A stretch of DNA of 64,000 nucleotides, from positions 46,628-110,627 of the forward strand of contig DAIDJM010000021.1 in NCBI GenBank assembly GCA_027451405.1, written 5' to 3'. The notes under the pieces are model-generated. The model ran no database searches and was not told the origin of the DNA. It saw only the letters and a list, made by a program, of their open reading frames with translations. A program made the translations under genes and the position numbers. The stretch is from Acetobacteraceae bacterium (lineage in GTDB: Bacteria; Pseudomonadota; Alphaproteobacteria; Acetobacterales; Acetobacteraceae). How positions within the stretch are numbered: the stretch's first letter is position 1; each line of letters begins with the position of its first letter. Below, piece after piece: positions 30,033-39,711 of this stretch.

Positions 30033-31760
30033 ATGCGACCGACGACCCGGAGGGCAGGCTGGCTGGCGGCGACCGCCCTGGCTCCCCTCGCCCTGCTCCC
30101 CGTTCCCGGGCGCGCCCAGAGCGACAGCACGCAGATCGGCACGATCGAGCGGCAGATCGAGGCGCTGCAGGCGGAATTGCACCATGTGAAGGCGCAGCTC
30201 GCGGCCCGCAGCCACGAGATCGAGGCGGCCCGCGAGGCCGCGGCGCAGGCCCGCGAGGCGGCCGCGGTCGCGCGCGCCGCGCAGACGAGCCCGGCCGCCA
30301 ATTCCGGCATGGCCGCGGCGCTCGAGCAGACCCCGGCCGGCTACGCGCTGGTGCGGACCGAAGGCCCGAACGGCCCGCTCTTCGAGCGCGTCCAGGTCGA
30401 GCCGCCGGGACCGCCGCTGCCGCAGGGCACGTTCCGGGTCGGCGACGTCACCGTGCAGCTCGGCGGCTTCATCGAATTGGCGGGCATCTACCGCTCTCGC
30501 AACGAAACCGCCGACATCCTGTCGAATTTCAACACCGGCATCCCGCTGCGCAACAACCCGAACTACCATCAGCCCGAGTTCCGCGAGAGCGCGCGGCAGA
30601 GCCGTGCCTCGGCGTTGGTCACCGCCAACCCCGACGCGGTCACGATGCTGCGCGCCTACATGGAGATCGACTTCCTGGCCGGCGCGCCGACCGCCAACTC
30701 GAACGAGAGCAACAGCTACTCGCCGCGCATCCGGCACGCCTTCCTGACCTACGACCGGAGCGACTGGGGCTTCGAGGCGCTGGCCGGTCAGACCTGGTCG
30801 CTGATGACACTGAGCAAGGCCGGGATCGAGCCCTTCAAGGAAGCCATCCCGCTGACGATCGACGCACAATACGTGCCGGGCTTCACCTGGACGCGCGAGC
30901 CGCAGCTGCGGCTGGTCAAATCCTTCGACAACCGGCAGCTCTGGTTCGCGCTCTCGGCCGAAAACCCGCAGACCGTCTATTACACCGGCCCGAACGGGCT
31001 CGTGCCGTCCACGGTCGGCTCGGTCACCATCACCAACCCGGGCGGCTCCGGCTTCCCGCCCACGACCAACTACAGCGACAATGTCGCGCCCGACATCCAG
31101 GCCAAGATCGCCTACGATCCGGCCTTCGGCAGCTTCCAGGCCTACGGCATCGCGTCGGTCGAGCACGACCGGGTCAGCCTGCCGGGGACCGGCTTCAACA
31201 ACACCGCCATCGTCGGCGGCGCGGGCGCCGGCGCCTACATCCACCTCATTCCCAAGCTGCTCGATTTCCGCGTGAGCGGTCTTGCCGGCCAGGGCATCGG
31301 CCGCTTCGGCAGCGCCCAGCTCCCGGACGCGGTGGTGGGTCCGAACGGCCAGCCCAAGCCGCTGCCGGAATGGCTGGCCCTGATCGGGCTCGAGGCCCAT
31401 CCGAGCGCCGATCTCGACCTCTACGGCTATCTCGGCACCGAGCAGGAGAGCGCGCGCTATTTCGCGGCCGACGTGAAGGGCAAGCTCAAGGGCTTCGGCT
31501 ACGGCAGCCCGCTCTATTCGAACGAGACCTGCAACATCGAGCTCGGCGCGGCCGCCGATTGCGTCGGCAACACTTCGGGCATCACCCAGGGCACGGTCGG
31601 CGCCTGGTACAAGTTCGAGCACGGGCCGTACGGCATGATGGAAGTCGGCGCGCAATATTCCTACACCTACCGCGCGGTCTTCCAGGGTCTCGGCCCGACG
31701 CCGCACACCGACGACAACATGGTCCTGTTCAGCTTCCGTTACTATCCGTTCCAGAAATAG
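30033..31760 (+). CDS. DcaP-like trimeric outer-membrane porin
   Basis: The 575-residue protein has a signal peptide (about 1-27), an N-terminal coiled coil (about 30-85, QIEALQAELHHVKAQL) and then a beta-barrel. Barrel segments include VTVQLGGFIELAGIY, TMLRAYMEIDF, RIRHAFLTYD and LAGQTWSLM, the last typical of DcaP-family porins. The family takes up dicarboxylates and similar anions through trimers in the outer membrane. ATG 30033 fits the signal peptide, with GGAG ten bases before it. The 3' end overlaps the facing sensor kinase gene by 32 bases. Confidence 0.85.
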   Translation: MRPTTRRAGWLAATALAPLALLPVPGRAQSDSTQIGTIERQIEALQAELHHVKAQLAARSHEIEAAREAAAQAREAAAVARAAQTSPAANSGMAAALEQTPAGYALVRTEGPNGPLFERVQVEPPGPPLPQGTFRVGDVTVQLGGFIELAGIYRSRNETADILSNFNTGIPLRNNPNYHQPEFRESARQSRASALVTANPDAVTMLRAYMEIDFLAGAPTANSNESNSYSPRIRHAFLTYDRSDWGFEALAGQTWSLMTLSKAGIEPFKEAIPLTIDAQYVPGFTWTREPQLRLVKSFDNRQLWFALSAENPQTVYYTGPNGLVPSTVGSVTITNPGGSGFPPTTNYSDNVAPDIQAKIAYDPAFGSFQAYGIASVEHDRVSLPGTGFNNTAIVGGAGAGAYIHLIPKLLDFRVSGLAGQGIGRFGSAQLPDAVVGPNGQPKPLPEWLALIGLEAHPSADLDLYGYLGTEQESARYFAADVKGKLKGFGYGSPLYSNETCNIELGAAADCVGNTSGITQGTVGAWYKFEHGPYGMMEVGAQYSYTYRAVFQGLGPTPHTDDNMVLFSFRYYPFQK

Positions 31761-33126
31761 GCGGCGCCTCGGCGCAGACGATTTCCACGGAGAAGCCGGG
31801 TTCCGCGTCGCGCATCGCGAGGCGGAACCCGTGCAGGCGCAGAATCGCGCTGACGATGCTGAGACCGAGCCCGTGGCCCTGGCCGCGGCGGCTGCGGTCA
31901 GCCTGATAGAAGCGGCGCAGCGCCGCCTCGCGTTCCTCGGGCGGAATGCCCGGACCCGCATCCGTCACCGACAGCACGGGCCCCGCCTCGCCGCGCCGGA
32001 GCGCCAGACGCACCGCGCTGTTCGCGGGCGCGAACTTGATCGCGTTGTCGACCAGATTGGCGACCGCCTCGAACAGCAGATCGCGGTCGCCGACCGTCTC
32101 CAGCGCCGGCGCCGCCTCGATGACGATCGCGATTTCCTTCTGTTCGGCGATCGGCTGATAGAGATCGGCGACCTCGCGCAGGATCGGCGCCAGCTCCACC
32201 CGCGCGAAGCCGGCGCGGCGCTGGGCGCTCGAAATCTCGCCGATCCGGAGCAGGGCGGTGATGGTCTGGAACGTCTGGTCGAGATCGCCGATCGCGGCTT
32301 CCACCACGGCGGCGAGCGCGGCCCGGTCCGGGCTGCGGCGCAGCCCTCCTTCGAGCCGCGCCCGCAGCCGGGTGAGCGGCGTGCGCAGATCGTGCGCGAT
32401 GTCGTCGCCGACACCGCCGATCTCGCGCACCAGCCGCTCGAGCTCGTCGAGCATCCGGTTGACCGAGGCGGCGAGCCGGTCGAGCGCGTCGGCCGAGGTG
32501 GCGCGCGCGGGCAGCCGTTCCTCGAGATGGCCGTCCATGATGCGCGCGATCGAGGCGTTCAGCGCGCTGATGCGGGCCAGCGTGCGCCGCCCGAGCAGCG
32601 CCCCGGCCAGCATGGCGAGCGCCATGCCCGGAATGAGGCCGAGCCCGAGCGCCCGCAGCACCTGGGCACGCAGGATCTCCAGCTCCGCGGCGCTGCGGCC
32701 GACCAGCAACGTGCCGCCGCCGGGCAGCGGCCGCGCCGAGACCAGCGCCTGCTCGCGCGCGAGGCCCGCCTCGGTGCGCCGCGCGACCTCGGTCCAGTGC
32801 GGCTTGCCGTCGCGCCGCAGATCGGGCGGAAGGCCCGGCATGTCGCCGGCGAGCGGCCGGCCGTCGCGGTCGAACACGGCGCCGAAGGTCGCGCGGTGAA
32901 GGTCGGCCGCGTAGCGCTGCTGCACGACCCGGGGCAGGTCGGCGGCGGGCGCCTCGGCCAGCGTCGCGGATTCATTTTGCACGAGGCGGACCAGCCGGCT
33001 GGTCTCGAAGCCGGCGGTATCGACATAGATGAAGGCGAACAGGAGGAGGGTGGTGAGGCCCGACAGCGCCGAGGCGATCGCGGAGAAGCGGAACGTGCCG
33101 GTGCTGAAGATCTCGCGTGTGAGCAC
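31729..33126 (-). CDS. Two-component sensor histidine kinase
   Basis: Two membrane helices (about 17-37 and 157-180) enclose a periplasmic sensor of about 120 residues. A HAMP linker, a DHp helix with His245 in DDIAHDLRTPLTRLRARLEGG, and an ATPase domain with NLVDNAIKF, DAGPGIP and GHGLGLSI follow. I prefer GTG 33126 because GGGAGG precedes it by five bases. TTG 33171, which overlaps the regulator stop, would add 15 residues. The kinase lacks a PAS domain, so it is unlikely to be PhoR. It partners the regulator just upstream. Confidence 0.9.
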   Translation of the reverse strand: MLTREIFSTGTFRFSAIASALSGLTTLLLFAFIYVDTAGFETSRLVRLVQNESATLAEAPAADLPRVVQQRYAADLHRATFGAVFDRDGRPLAGDMPGLPPDLRRDGKPHWTEVARRTEAGLAREQALVSARPLPGGGTLLVGRSAAELEILRAQVLRALGLGLIPGMALAMLAGALLGRRTLARISALNASIARIMDGHLEERLPARATSADALDRLAASVNRMLDELERLVREIGGVGDDIAHDLRTPLTRLRARLEGGLRRSPDRAALAAVVEAAIGDLDQTFQTITALLRIGEISSAQRRAGFARVELAPILREVADLYQPIAEQKEIAIVIEAAPALETVGDRDLLFEAVANLVDNAIKFAPANSAVRLALRRGEAGPVLSVTDAGPGIPPEEREAALRRFYQADRSRRGQGHGLGLSIVSAILRLHGFRLAMRDAEPGFSVEIVCAEAPPISGTDSNGS

Positions 33127-33167
33127 CCTGGCCTCCCGGCGGAGCCTCTGGCCGCCGGAGGCCCCCC

Positions 33168-33854
33168 TCAACCCCCGCCTTCGCCGAGCAGGAACCCGGC
33201 GCCCCGCACGCTGTGGATGAGCGGCGGTTCGCCGGCCGCATCCACTTTGCGCCGCAGCTTGCCGATATGCACGTCCACCAGGTTCGTCTGCGGCACGAAC
33301 CGGTAATGCCAGACATCCTCGAGCAGCATCGCGCGCGTCACGACCTGGTTCGGCCGCCGCATCAAATATTCGAGCAGCTTGAACTCGCGCGGGAGCAGCT
33401 CGATCTCGCGGCCGTCCCGGTTGGCGCTGCGCTCGATCAGATCGAGTTCGAGCGGACCGACCCGCAGCACGGTCTCGCGGGTCTCGACCGGTCGCCGCAG
33501 CAGCGCCTCCACCCGGGCCGCGAGTTCGTCGAGCGCGAAGGGTTTGGTCAGGTAATCGTCGCCGCCCGCCTTGAGGCCGCGGACCTTCTCATCGACCGCA
33601 TTGAGCGCGCTCAGCACCAGCACCGGCACCGCGATGTTTTCCTCGCGCACCGTGGTGATGACGGTGAGCCCATCCACGCCGGGCAGCATGCGGTCGACGA
33701 TCAAGGCGTCGAAACGGCGGGTGCGGGCGAGATCGAGGGCGGTATGACCGTCGGGGGCGCAGGTCACCGCATAGCCGCGGCTGTCCAGATCGGCGCGGAT
33801 TTCCTCGGCGATCGCGGCCTCGTCCTCGACGAGCAGAAGCTGGGCTTGGCGCAT
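33168..33854 (-). CDS. OmpR-family response regulator
   Basis: The 228-residue regulator has an N-terminal receiver (phosphoacceptor Asp54 in ALIVDRMLPG, conserved Lys in YLTKPFAL). Its C-terminal winged helix includes LLPREFKLLEYLMRRPNQVV and VDVHIGKLRRKVD. I start it at ATG 33854 (MRQAQLLLVEDE). The longer frame upstream has no matching domain. The kinase gene follows directly. Targets may be the adjacent porin, efflux operon or the beta-glucan synthase that starts 237 bases away on the other strand. Confidence 0.93.
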   Translation of the reverse strand: MRQAQLLLVEDEAAIAEEIRADLDSRGYAVTCAPDGHTALDLARTRRFDALIVDRMLPGVDGLTVITTVREENIAVPVLVLSALNAVDEKVRGLKAGGDDYLTKPFALDELAARVEALLRRPVETRETVLRVGPLELDLIERSANRDGREIELLPREFKLLEYLMRRPNQVVTRAMLLEDVWHYRFVPQTNLVDVHIGKLRRKVDAAGEPPLIHSVRGAGFLLGEGGG

Positions 33855-34090
33855 GGCTGCCTCGGGGCCGGCCTGGGTCGGGAGCGTGGCCAACAGCATG
33901 CGCCAGTCATCCGGCCGCTTGTGGAGTGCAGCAAGTAAATAGGGGTTTAGCGCGGCGCGCCGCCAACCAGAAACCCGGCGGCGCAAATGCCTCGATTTCG
34001 CCGCAATCAGGCCCGGACGGTGCCGCACTGCAACACTTAATTCCCCAGCGCTCGGGGAAGGGTCCTCGGGCACCGGGGATCTCGCATACC

Positions 34091-36775
34091 ATGACCACCC
34101 ACGCCGATGCGGCCGCCTCGATCGCGCAGAGCACGCGCAGGAAGCGGGGCTTCTTCCACCGCGGCACGCTGCTGGCGCTCGCGGCCGCCGCCGCGACGAG
34201 CCTCGGAATCTGGACCGTGGGCGACCTGCCCCATGCGATGCCGGCCTATCACGGCGAGGTCGGCGGCCTGGCGTTCTCGCCCTATCATCGCGGCGAAAGT
34301 CCGGAAAACAACCAGACCCCGACCGATGCGGAGATCCGCCAGGATCTGCGGATCGCGAGCCACGTCACCCATCAGATCCGGACCTACACCGTCGCCGGCG
34401 GCATGGCCGCCATCCCCGCGCTCGCTGAGCCTTACGGCCTGAAAGTCACGCTCGGCGCCTGGCTCGACCGCAAGCTGCCGGGCGACGAGGCCGAGGTGCG
34501 GCGCCTGATCGCCACCGCCAACGCCAACCCGGACGTGCAACGCGTGCTGGTCGGCAACGAAGTGCTGCTGCGCGACGACCTCAAGCCCGGCCAGCTCATT
34601 GCCTATATCGAACAGGTGAAGGCCGGCGTGCATGTGCCGGTCTCGACCGCCGAGCCCTGGCATGTGTGGCTGAAATATCCGGCGCTCGCGAATTCGGTCG
34701 ACTACATCACCGTGCATCTCCTGCCCTACTGGGAAGGCGTGCCAGTGAAGCAGGCGCTGCACGAGGTGATGGCGCGCTACGACGAGCTGCACCGTGCCTA
34801 TCCGAACAAGAAGATCGTGATCGGCGAGGTCGGCTGGCCGTCGAACGGCGTCGCCGTCGGCGGCGCCGTCGCGAGCCGCGTGAACCAGGCCTATTTCCTG
34901 CGCAGCTTCTTCCGTCTCGCCCATGCGCGCGGGCTCGATTATTTCGTCATGGAAGCATTCGACCAGCCCTGGAAGACCAGCTTCGAAGGGCGCGTCGCCG
35001 GCTACTGGGGCATGTACGACCTCGACCGCCATGCCAAATGGGCCATGACCGGCCCGGTCACGGAAAGCCCGAACTGGCCGTTCTGGGCCTTCGCTGCCAC
35101 CGCCGGCGCGGCTCTGCTGGCCTGGCTGCTGCTTTCCCGTCGGCCCGACATCAAGTTCCCCGGCAAGCTCATGGTGGCCGGTCTCGCGCAAGGCTTCGGC
35201 GCGACCTTCGCGCTCGTGCTGATGGCGATGTGCGGCAAATATCTCTCGGTCTTCGCGGGCTTCGTCTGGGGCGGACTCGCCGCGGGCCAGGCCCTGCTGC
35301 TGCTGCTGCTCATGGCGGACAGTTTCGAGCTGGCCGAAACCGTGTTCGGCACCGAGAAGCGCCGCCACCCGGTGATCGCGCCGGCCGCCGCAGGCGCGCT
35401 GCTGCCGAAAGTCTCGATCCACCTGCCGATCTGCAACGAGCCGCCCGCCATGGTGCGCCAGACCCTCGATGCGCTCGCGAAACTGGACTACCCGGACTAC
35501 GAGGTGCTGGTGGTGGACAACAACACCACCGACCCCGCGCTCTGGGAGCCGGTCGCCGAGCATTGCGCGCGGCTGGGCGCACGCTTCCGCTTCTTCCATC
35601 TCGGCAAATGGCCGGGCTTCAAGGCCGGCGCGCTGAATTTCGCGCTGAGCGAGACGGCAGCCGACGCCGAGATCATCGCCACCCTCGACAGCGACTACGT
35701 GGTCGATGCCGACTGGCTGCGCTGCATGGCGCCGCAATTCGCCGATCCGCGCGTCGGCTTCGTGCAGTCGCCGCAGGATTACCGCGACAATGACGGCAGC
35801 TTCTTCAAGCGGCTGATGTTCTGGGAATATGCCGGCTTCTTCCAGCTCGGCATGGTCACCCGCAACGAGCGCAACGCCATCATCCAGCACGGCACGATGT
35901 GCCTGATCCGCAAGAGCGCGCTCACCGCGTCGGGCAACTGGGCCGAATGGACCATCACCGAGGACGCGGAACTCGGCCTGCGTCTGTTCCGCGAGGGCTG
36001 GGAAGCGGTCTATTCGCCCAAGAGCTTCGGCCGCGGCGTGATGCCCGACGATTTCGCCGCCTTCCGCAAGCAGCGCTTCCGCTGGGCCTATGGCGCGATG
36101 CAGATCCTGCGCGGCCACGCCGCCGCGGTGTTCAACCCGTTCAACCGCGAGCTCACGCTCGGCCAGCGCTGGCACTTCATCACCGGCTGGCTGCCCTGGA
36201 TCGGCGACGGTCTCGGCCTCGCCTTCCTGGTCATGGGCCTGCTCTGGTCGATCGGCCTGATCGTGGCGCCGATGCGGTTCGAATTCCCGATCGTGCTCTT
36301 CATGCTGCCCTCGATCGGTCTCTTCTTCTTCAAGATCGTGCAGATCTTCTGGCTCTACGCCTCGCGCGTGAATTGCCGCCCGCTCGACCGCGCGGGGGCG
36401 GCCATCGCCGGCCTGGCCCTCAGCCACACGATCGGCAAGGCGGTCTGGAAGGGCCTGGCGATCCGCAGCGCGCCGTTCCTGCGCACGCCGAAGATGGAGA
36501 ACGCGCCGGCGCTGGTCCAAGGGCTCGTGATGGCGCGCGAGGAGCTGGCTCTGCTCCTGCTCACCTGGGCGGCCATGATCGGGGTGGGCTGGGCGCACCA
36601 TCTGGCGACGCCGGAGGCCAAATTGTGGTGCCTCGTGCTGCTGACGCAGTCGCTGCCCTACCTTGCGGCCGTGATGGTGGCCCTGGTGGCGGCGTTCCCG
36701 GCCCGGGTGCGCAAGCCGGCGCCCGCCAAGGTGCCCGCCGCCGCCCTCGCCGCGCTGCAGTTCGGCGCGGATTGA
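34091..36775 (+). CDS. ndvB: GH17-GT2 fusion, NdvB-like beta-(1,3)-glucan synthase
   Basis: An N-terminal membrane helix (about 22-42) leads to a GH17-like domain (about 55-330). Its acid/base Glu is in VGNEVLLRD and its nucleophile Glu in IGEVGWPSNG. After two or three membrane helices comes a GT2 domain (about 438-680) with ATLDSDYV, TEDAELGLRL and QRFRW, the synthase catalytic triad. More membrane helices follow. The 894-residue fusion matches NdvB proteins that make cyclic or linear beta-glucans and branch them in the periplasm, important for biofilms and osmotic adaptation. It is divergent from the two-component system. Confidence 0.87.
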   Translation: MTTHADAAASIAQSTRRKRGFFHRGTLLALAAAAATSLGIWTVGDLPHAMPAYHGEVGGLAFSPYHRGESPENNQTPTDAEIRQDLRIASHVTHQIRTYTVAGGMAAIPALAEPYGLKVTLGAWLDRKLPGDEAEVRRLIATANANPDVQRVLVGNEVLLRDDLKPGQLIAYIEQVKAGVHVPVSTAEPWHVWLKYPALANSVDYITVHLLPYWEGVPVKQALHEVMARYDELHRAYPNKKIVIGEVGWPSNGVAVGGAVASRVNQAYFLRSFFRLAHARGLDYFVMEAFDQPWKTSFEGRVAGYWGMYDLDRHAKWAMTGPVTESPNWPFWAFAATAGAALLAWLLLSRRPDIKFPGKLMVAGLAQGFGATFALVLMAMCGKYLSVFAGFVWGGLAAGQALLLLLLMADSFELAETVFGTEKRRHPVIAPAAAGALLPKVSIHLPICNEPPAMVRQTLDALAKLDYPDYEVLVVDNNTTDPALWEPVAEHCARLGARFRFFHLGKWPGFKAGALNFALSETAADAEIIATLDSDYVVDADWLRCMAPQFADPRVGFVQSPQDYRDNDGSFFKRLMFWEYAGFFQLGMVTRNERNAIIQHGTMCLIRKSALTASGNWAEWTITEDAELGLRLFREGWEAVYSPKSFGRGVMPDDFAAFRKQRFRWAYGAMQILRGHAAAVFNPFNRELTLGQRWHFITGWLPWIGDGLGLAFLVMGLLWSIGLIVAPMRFEFPIVLFMLPSIGLFFFKIVQIFWLYASRVNCRPLDRAGAAIAGLALSHTIGKAVWKGLAIRSAPFLRTPKMENAPALVQGLVMAREELALLLLTWAAMIGVGWAHHLATPEAKLWCLVLLTQSLPYLAAVMVALVAAFPARVRKPAPAKVPAAALAALQFGAD

Positions 36776-36800
36776 GACCCGCGACCGCCGGCCCGCTCGC

Positions 36801-38015
36801 TCAGAGCGGCCGGCGGGTTTCCGGGAATTGCCAGGCCAGCAGCCCGAGTCCGAGCAGCGCGATGACGGCGAGGCTGGCGAAGGCGGGCACGAAGCCGAAT
36901 TCCTGCGCCAGCAAGCCGATCGCGGTGGTGCTGATCGCGGCGCCGATCGAGCCCACCGTGGTGGTGGCGCCGAGCGCCGCGTTGTAGCGGCCCGAACCGC
37001 TCGTCACATCGGCGACCACGAGCGGCGTCAGGATGCCGATCACCGCGGCGGTGAGCCCGCCCACGAGCTGGATCGCCACCAGGAACCATTCGCTTGGGCC
37101 CAGCGCGAAGAGCGTCGCGCGCAGCACGAGAGAGGCGAAGCCCAGCATCAGCAAGCTGCGCCGGCCCCAGCTGTCGGCCTTGCGCGCGACCCAGGCGGCG
37201 ATCAGGCCGCTCGCCATCTGCGGCAGCACGATCAGCGCGGCGGTGATGAGCGAGGAGGTGGTCGGGCCGCGGCTGGCGAGCTGCTCGGTGGCGAGCGGCA
37301 GCAGCGAGGCGTCGGCGGCCTGGAACAGGAAGAGCGAGGCCGCGAAGATGCGCAGCTGGCGGTTGCGCAGCAGATTTCTCCAGGCGAGCCCGCGCGCGCC
37401 CCGGGCGCTGCTCGAGCGGGCGCGGCGATCGTCGATGTCGCCGGGGCGGATCCACGACAGGCAGTAGAGGGCCGGGATCGTGAGCGCGGCGGCGACGAGA
37501 AGCGGCGCGCGCAGCGAGACCATGGCGCCGAGCCCGCCCATGGTGAACGCCGTCAGCGCATTGCCGATGGCGCCGTAGCGGTAATTGCGGCCGACCCGCG
37601 TGTGGAACGCGCGGCTGCCGACCAGGCCGAGGGCGATGCCGGTGATGGCGGCGGCGAGCGTGCCGCCGGTCAGCCCATGCAGCAGCTCGCCCGCGACCAC
37701 CGGCGCGGGGGTGGGGCTCGCCGCGATCAGGACGGCGCCGGCAGCGATCAGCAGCAGACAGACCGCCACCACCGGACGCTTGCGCCGCGTCCAGTCGATG
37801 AGCGCGCCGGCCGGTATTTGAGTCGCGAGCGCAACTGCCGTGTTGAGCGTGAGAACCGAACCGATCGCGCCCTGGCTCCAGCCGGAGGACGCCAGATACA
37901 GGGAGACGAACGGCCCGAAGCCGGTCTCCACGTCGGCGACGAAGAAATTGAGCCAGTCGAGGCCGGCCTGGCTGCGGGACAAGGCCGGCAGTATTTGGAC
38001 GGGAGGGTATTCCAC
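36801..38015 (-). CDS. MFS transporter
   Basis: The 404-residue protein has about 12 membrane helices. A loop between helices 2 and 3 reads GALIDWTRRKRP, the typical MFS signature place, and a cytoplasmic loop near residue 200 is Arg-rich. The start is GTG 38015 with AGGTG just before it. The longer frame upstream merely reads through the T-rich dyad element at 38081-38194. The substrate is unknown. It is tail to tail with the glucan synthase, with 25 bases between them. Confidence 0.85.
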   Translation of the reverse strand: MEYPPVQILPALSRSQAGLDWLNFFVADVETGFGPFVSLYLASSGWSQGAIGSVLTLNTAVALATQIPAGALIDWTRRKRPVVAVCLLLIAAGAVLIAASPTPAPVVAGELLHGLTGGTLAAAITGIALGLVGSRAFHTRVGRNYRYGAIGNALTAFTMGGLGAMVSLRAPLLVAAALTIPALYCLSWIRPGDIDDRRARSSSARGARGLAWRNLLRNRQLRIFAASLFLFQAADASLLPLATEQLASRGPTTSSLITAALIVLPQMASGLIAAWVARKADSWGRRSLLMLGFASLVLRATLFALGPSEWFLVAIQLVGGLTAAVIGILTPLVVADVTSGSGRYNAALGATTTVGSIGAAISTTAIGLLAQEFGFVPAFASLAVIALLGLGLLAWQFPETRRPL

Positions 38016-38080
38016 GCGGCACCTGAGGCATCGATCGCAGGGCGGTGAACGCGCGGCGGGCAGAGAAGGCGCAAGGAAGC

Positions 38081-38194
38081 GCTTCTTTTTCTGAAGAAAA
38101 AGAAGCAAAAAGACTTCATCCGTATGAGAACGCGGCCTTAAAAAGTCCTGGTCAAATAACGAAAGTTTTTTGGTTCTTTTTTTCAAAAAAGAAC
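38081..38194. repeat. Composite paired-dyad element E1
   Basis: Hairpin one at 38081-38106 has arms GCTTCTTTTTC and GAAAAAGAAGC. Hairpin two at 38173-38194 has arms GTTCTTTTTT and AAAAAAGAAC. They are about 66 bases apart and flanked inward by CAAAAAGACTT and GAAAGTTTTTTG, inverted relative to each other. The element lies between the holA stop and the MFS start, both minus strand. The right-hand hairpin can end holA transcription. Confidence 0.65.
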
Positions 38195-38201
38195 AAAAGG
38201 T

Positions 38202-39206
38202 TCAAGATCCCGCCGCCCCGCGCCGCGACAACCCGACGATGAATCGCTTCGCCAATAATTCACCGCGCGTCCCGGTCTGCTTGCACGCCAGTTCCACCGC
38301 CCGCGCCTCCTCGAGCGCGCGAAGCAGGGCGGGCTCGGGCCAGCGGGTGAGGCTCTTGGTCATCGCCGGCAGGGCGCGGAAGAACACCGGCGGGCGCAGG
38401 GTTCTCAGCGCCTCCTGCGCGGAGGCCCCGTCGCTCATGCGCAGACGCGCCTGGTGCAGCTTCTGCAAATGGCTGATCGCCATGCGGATCAGGGCGACGC
38501 CGTTGACGCCTTCGGCGACCGCCGTCTCCACCGCGGAATCGGCCGTTTCGGTATCGCCACTGGTGGCGGCGAGCAGCGCGTCGTCGGCCGAGGCGCCGGC
38601 GCCGTCGCCGACCGAGAGGCGGGCGAGGTCGATGCTGATGCGGGCGCCGGGACCGGCGAGCAGCGCGAGCTTTTCGATCTCCCCGCGCACCACCGAACGG
38701 TCGCCGCCGATCGTGTCGGTGAGCCAGGTGAGCGCATCCGGATCGATGCCGGCGCCGTGTTCGGCGAGCATGGCGCGGATGGTCTCGGAGAGCGCGCGGC
38801 CTTCCTCGGGGTAGCAGCCGATCGCCGCGCCGTCCGGCGCGGTCTCGAGGAGGGTGCGGAGTTTCCCCTTGCCGAGCCCGGGCGCTTCGACGACGAGCAG
38901 GGCCTCGCCGGGGCCTTTGAGCGCGGCGCGGATCGGCTCCGTTACGGTATCGGTGACGTCGCGAAGGCGGACCACGCGACGCCCGCCCATCATCGAGAGT
39001 GCCGCCATTTCGTCCGGGATGCGGGGCCAGTCGGCGCGGTCGAGTTCGGCGACGCGGAACGGATCGTCGAGGCTGCCGGCGGCAGCGCGGGTCAGCTGTT
39101 CGGCGCGTTCGCGGATCAGGCCTTCATCGTCGCCGTAGAGCAGGACGGCGCGGAGACCGCCGGGGGATTTGAGAAGCTGGGCGGTCTGCCGGGCGTCGGG
39201 CTTCAC
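38202..39206 (-). CDS. holA: DNA polymerase III subunit delta
   Basis: HolA is the clamp-loader delta subunit that opens the sliding clamp. The 334-residue protein begins at GTG 39206, one base after the lptE stop, and has the family's N-terminal VLLYGDDEGLIRERAEQL, the WLTDTIGGDRSVVRGEIEKLALL block and a C-terminal helical domain. Its place after lptE in a leuS-lptE-holA unit is standard for alphaproteobacteria and supports the call. The 3' end faces the composite dyad element. Confidence 0.9.
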   Translation of the reverse strand: MKPDARQTAQLLKSPGGLRAVLLYGDDEGLIRERAEQLTRAAAGSLDDPFRVAELDRADWPRIPDEMAALSMMGGRRVVRLRDVTDTVTEPIRAALKGPGEALLVVEAPGLGKGKLRTLLETAPDGAAIGCYPEEGRALSETIRAMLAEHGAGIDPDALTWLTDTIGGDRSVVRGEIEKLALLAGPGARISIDLARLSVGDGAGASADDALLAATSGDTETADSAVETAVAEGVNGVALIRMAISHLQKLHQARLRMSDGASAQEALRTLRPPVFFRALPAMTKSLTRWPEPALLRALEEARAVELACKQTGTRGELLAKRFIVGLSRRGAAGS

Positions 39207-39207
39207 G

Positions 39208-39711
39208 TCAGCCCTGGCTGGGATGGTCGCGGAAATAGGTGGCGATGGCCTCCGCGATCTGATCGGCGACGATATTGGCCATGCGGTTCGTCGCATCCTG
39301 GCTTTGCACGTCGGCATAGAAAAACTGGCCGGCGAGGAAATCGTGGCCGTCGACCGCGCGGGCGGTGCCGAAGGTCAATCGCTTGCTGGGTGCGTTTACG
39401 GCGTGCAGCGACCATGTGGCGGTCGCGATGTCGCGCACGCGGGAATAGGAATTGTCGGGATTGAAGGAGAGTGCGTCTTCGCGCTGATTGAGCAGGACCG
39501 AGAGCACGTATTTCTTCGGCACGCCGGAATCGTCGCCCTCCAGCCGCTGCTGCAGGGCCTGGCGCAGGATCTGGCCATTACGGTTCGGGATGATGTCCAC
39601 GAAGACGGTCTGCATCAGCGCGGCGTTGCGGCCGGAGGGCGCGTAGAGCGGGTGGAAGCCGCAGGCGGCGAGCGTGGCCGCGAGTGCCAGGGCGGCGAGG
39701 CGGCGGATCAT
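39208..39711 (-). CDS. lptE: LPS-assembly lipoprotein LptE
   Basis: The 167-residue lipoprotein has the lipobox AACG followed by FHPLYAPSG, the usual LptE start in alphaproteobacteria. It plugs the LptD barrel and helps insert lipopolysaccharide into the outer membrane. The ATG overlaps the leuS stop in an ATGA junction, and holA begins one base after its stop. The remainder ([21 protein letters not shown]) is family-typical but weakly conserved. Confidence 0.9.
   Translation of the reverse strand: MIRRLAALALAATLAACGFHPLYAPSGRNAALMQTVFVDIIPNRNGQILRQALQQRLEGDDSGVPKKYVLSVLLNQREDALSFNPDNSYSRVRDIATATWSLHAVNAPSKRLTFGTARAVDGHDFLAGQFFYADVQSQDATNRMANIVADQIAEAIATYFRDHPSQG

Noticed and set aside
31729..33126. 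Sensor kinase as PhoR
   Set aside because: It has two membrane helices, a periplasmic sensor and HAMP but no PAS domain, and its own regulator gene is directly adjacent.
38016..38186. N-terminal extension of the MFS transporter
   Set aside because: The extra residues are translation of the T-rich dyad element, and a GTG with a ribosome site begins at the first conserved part.
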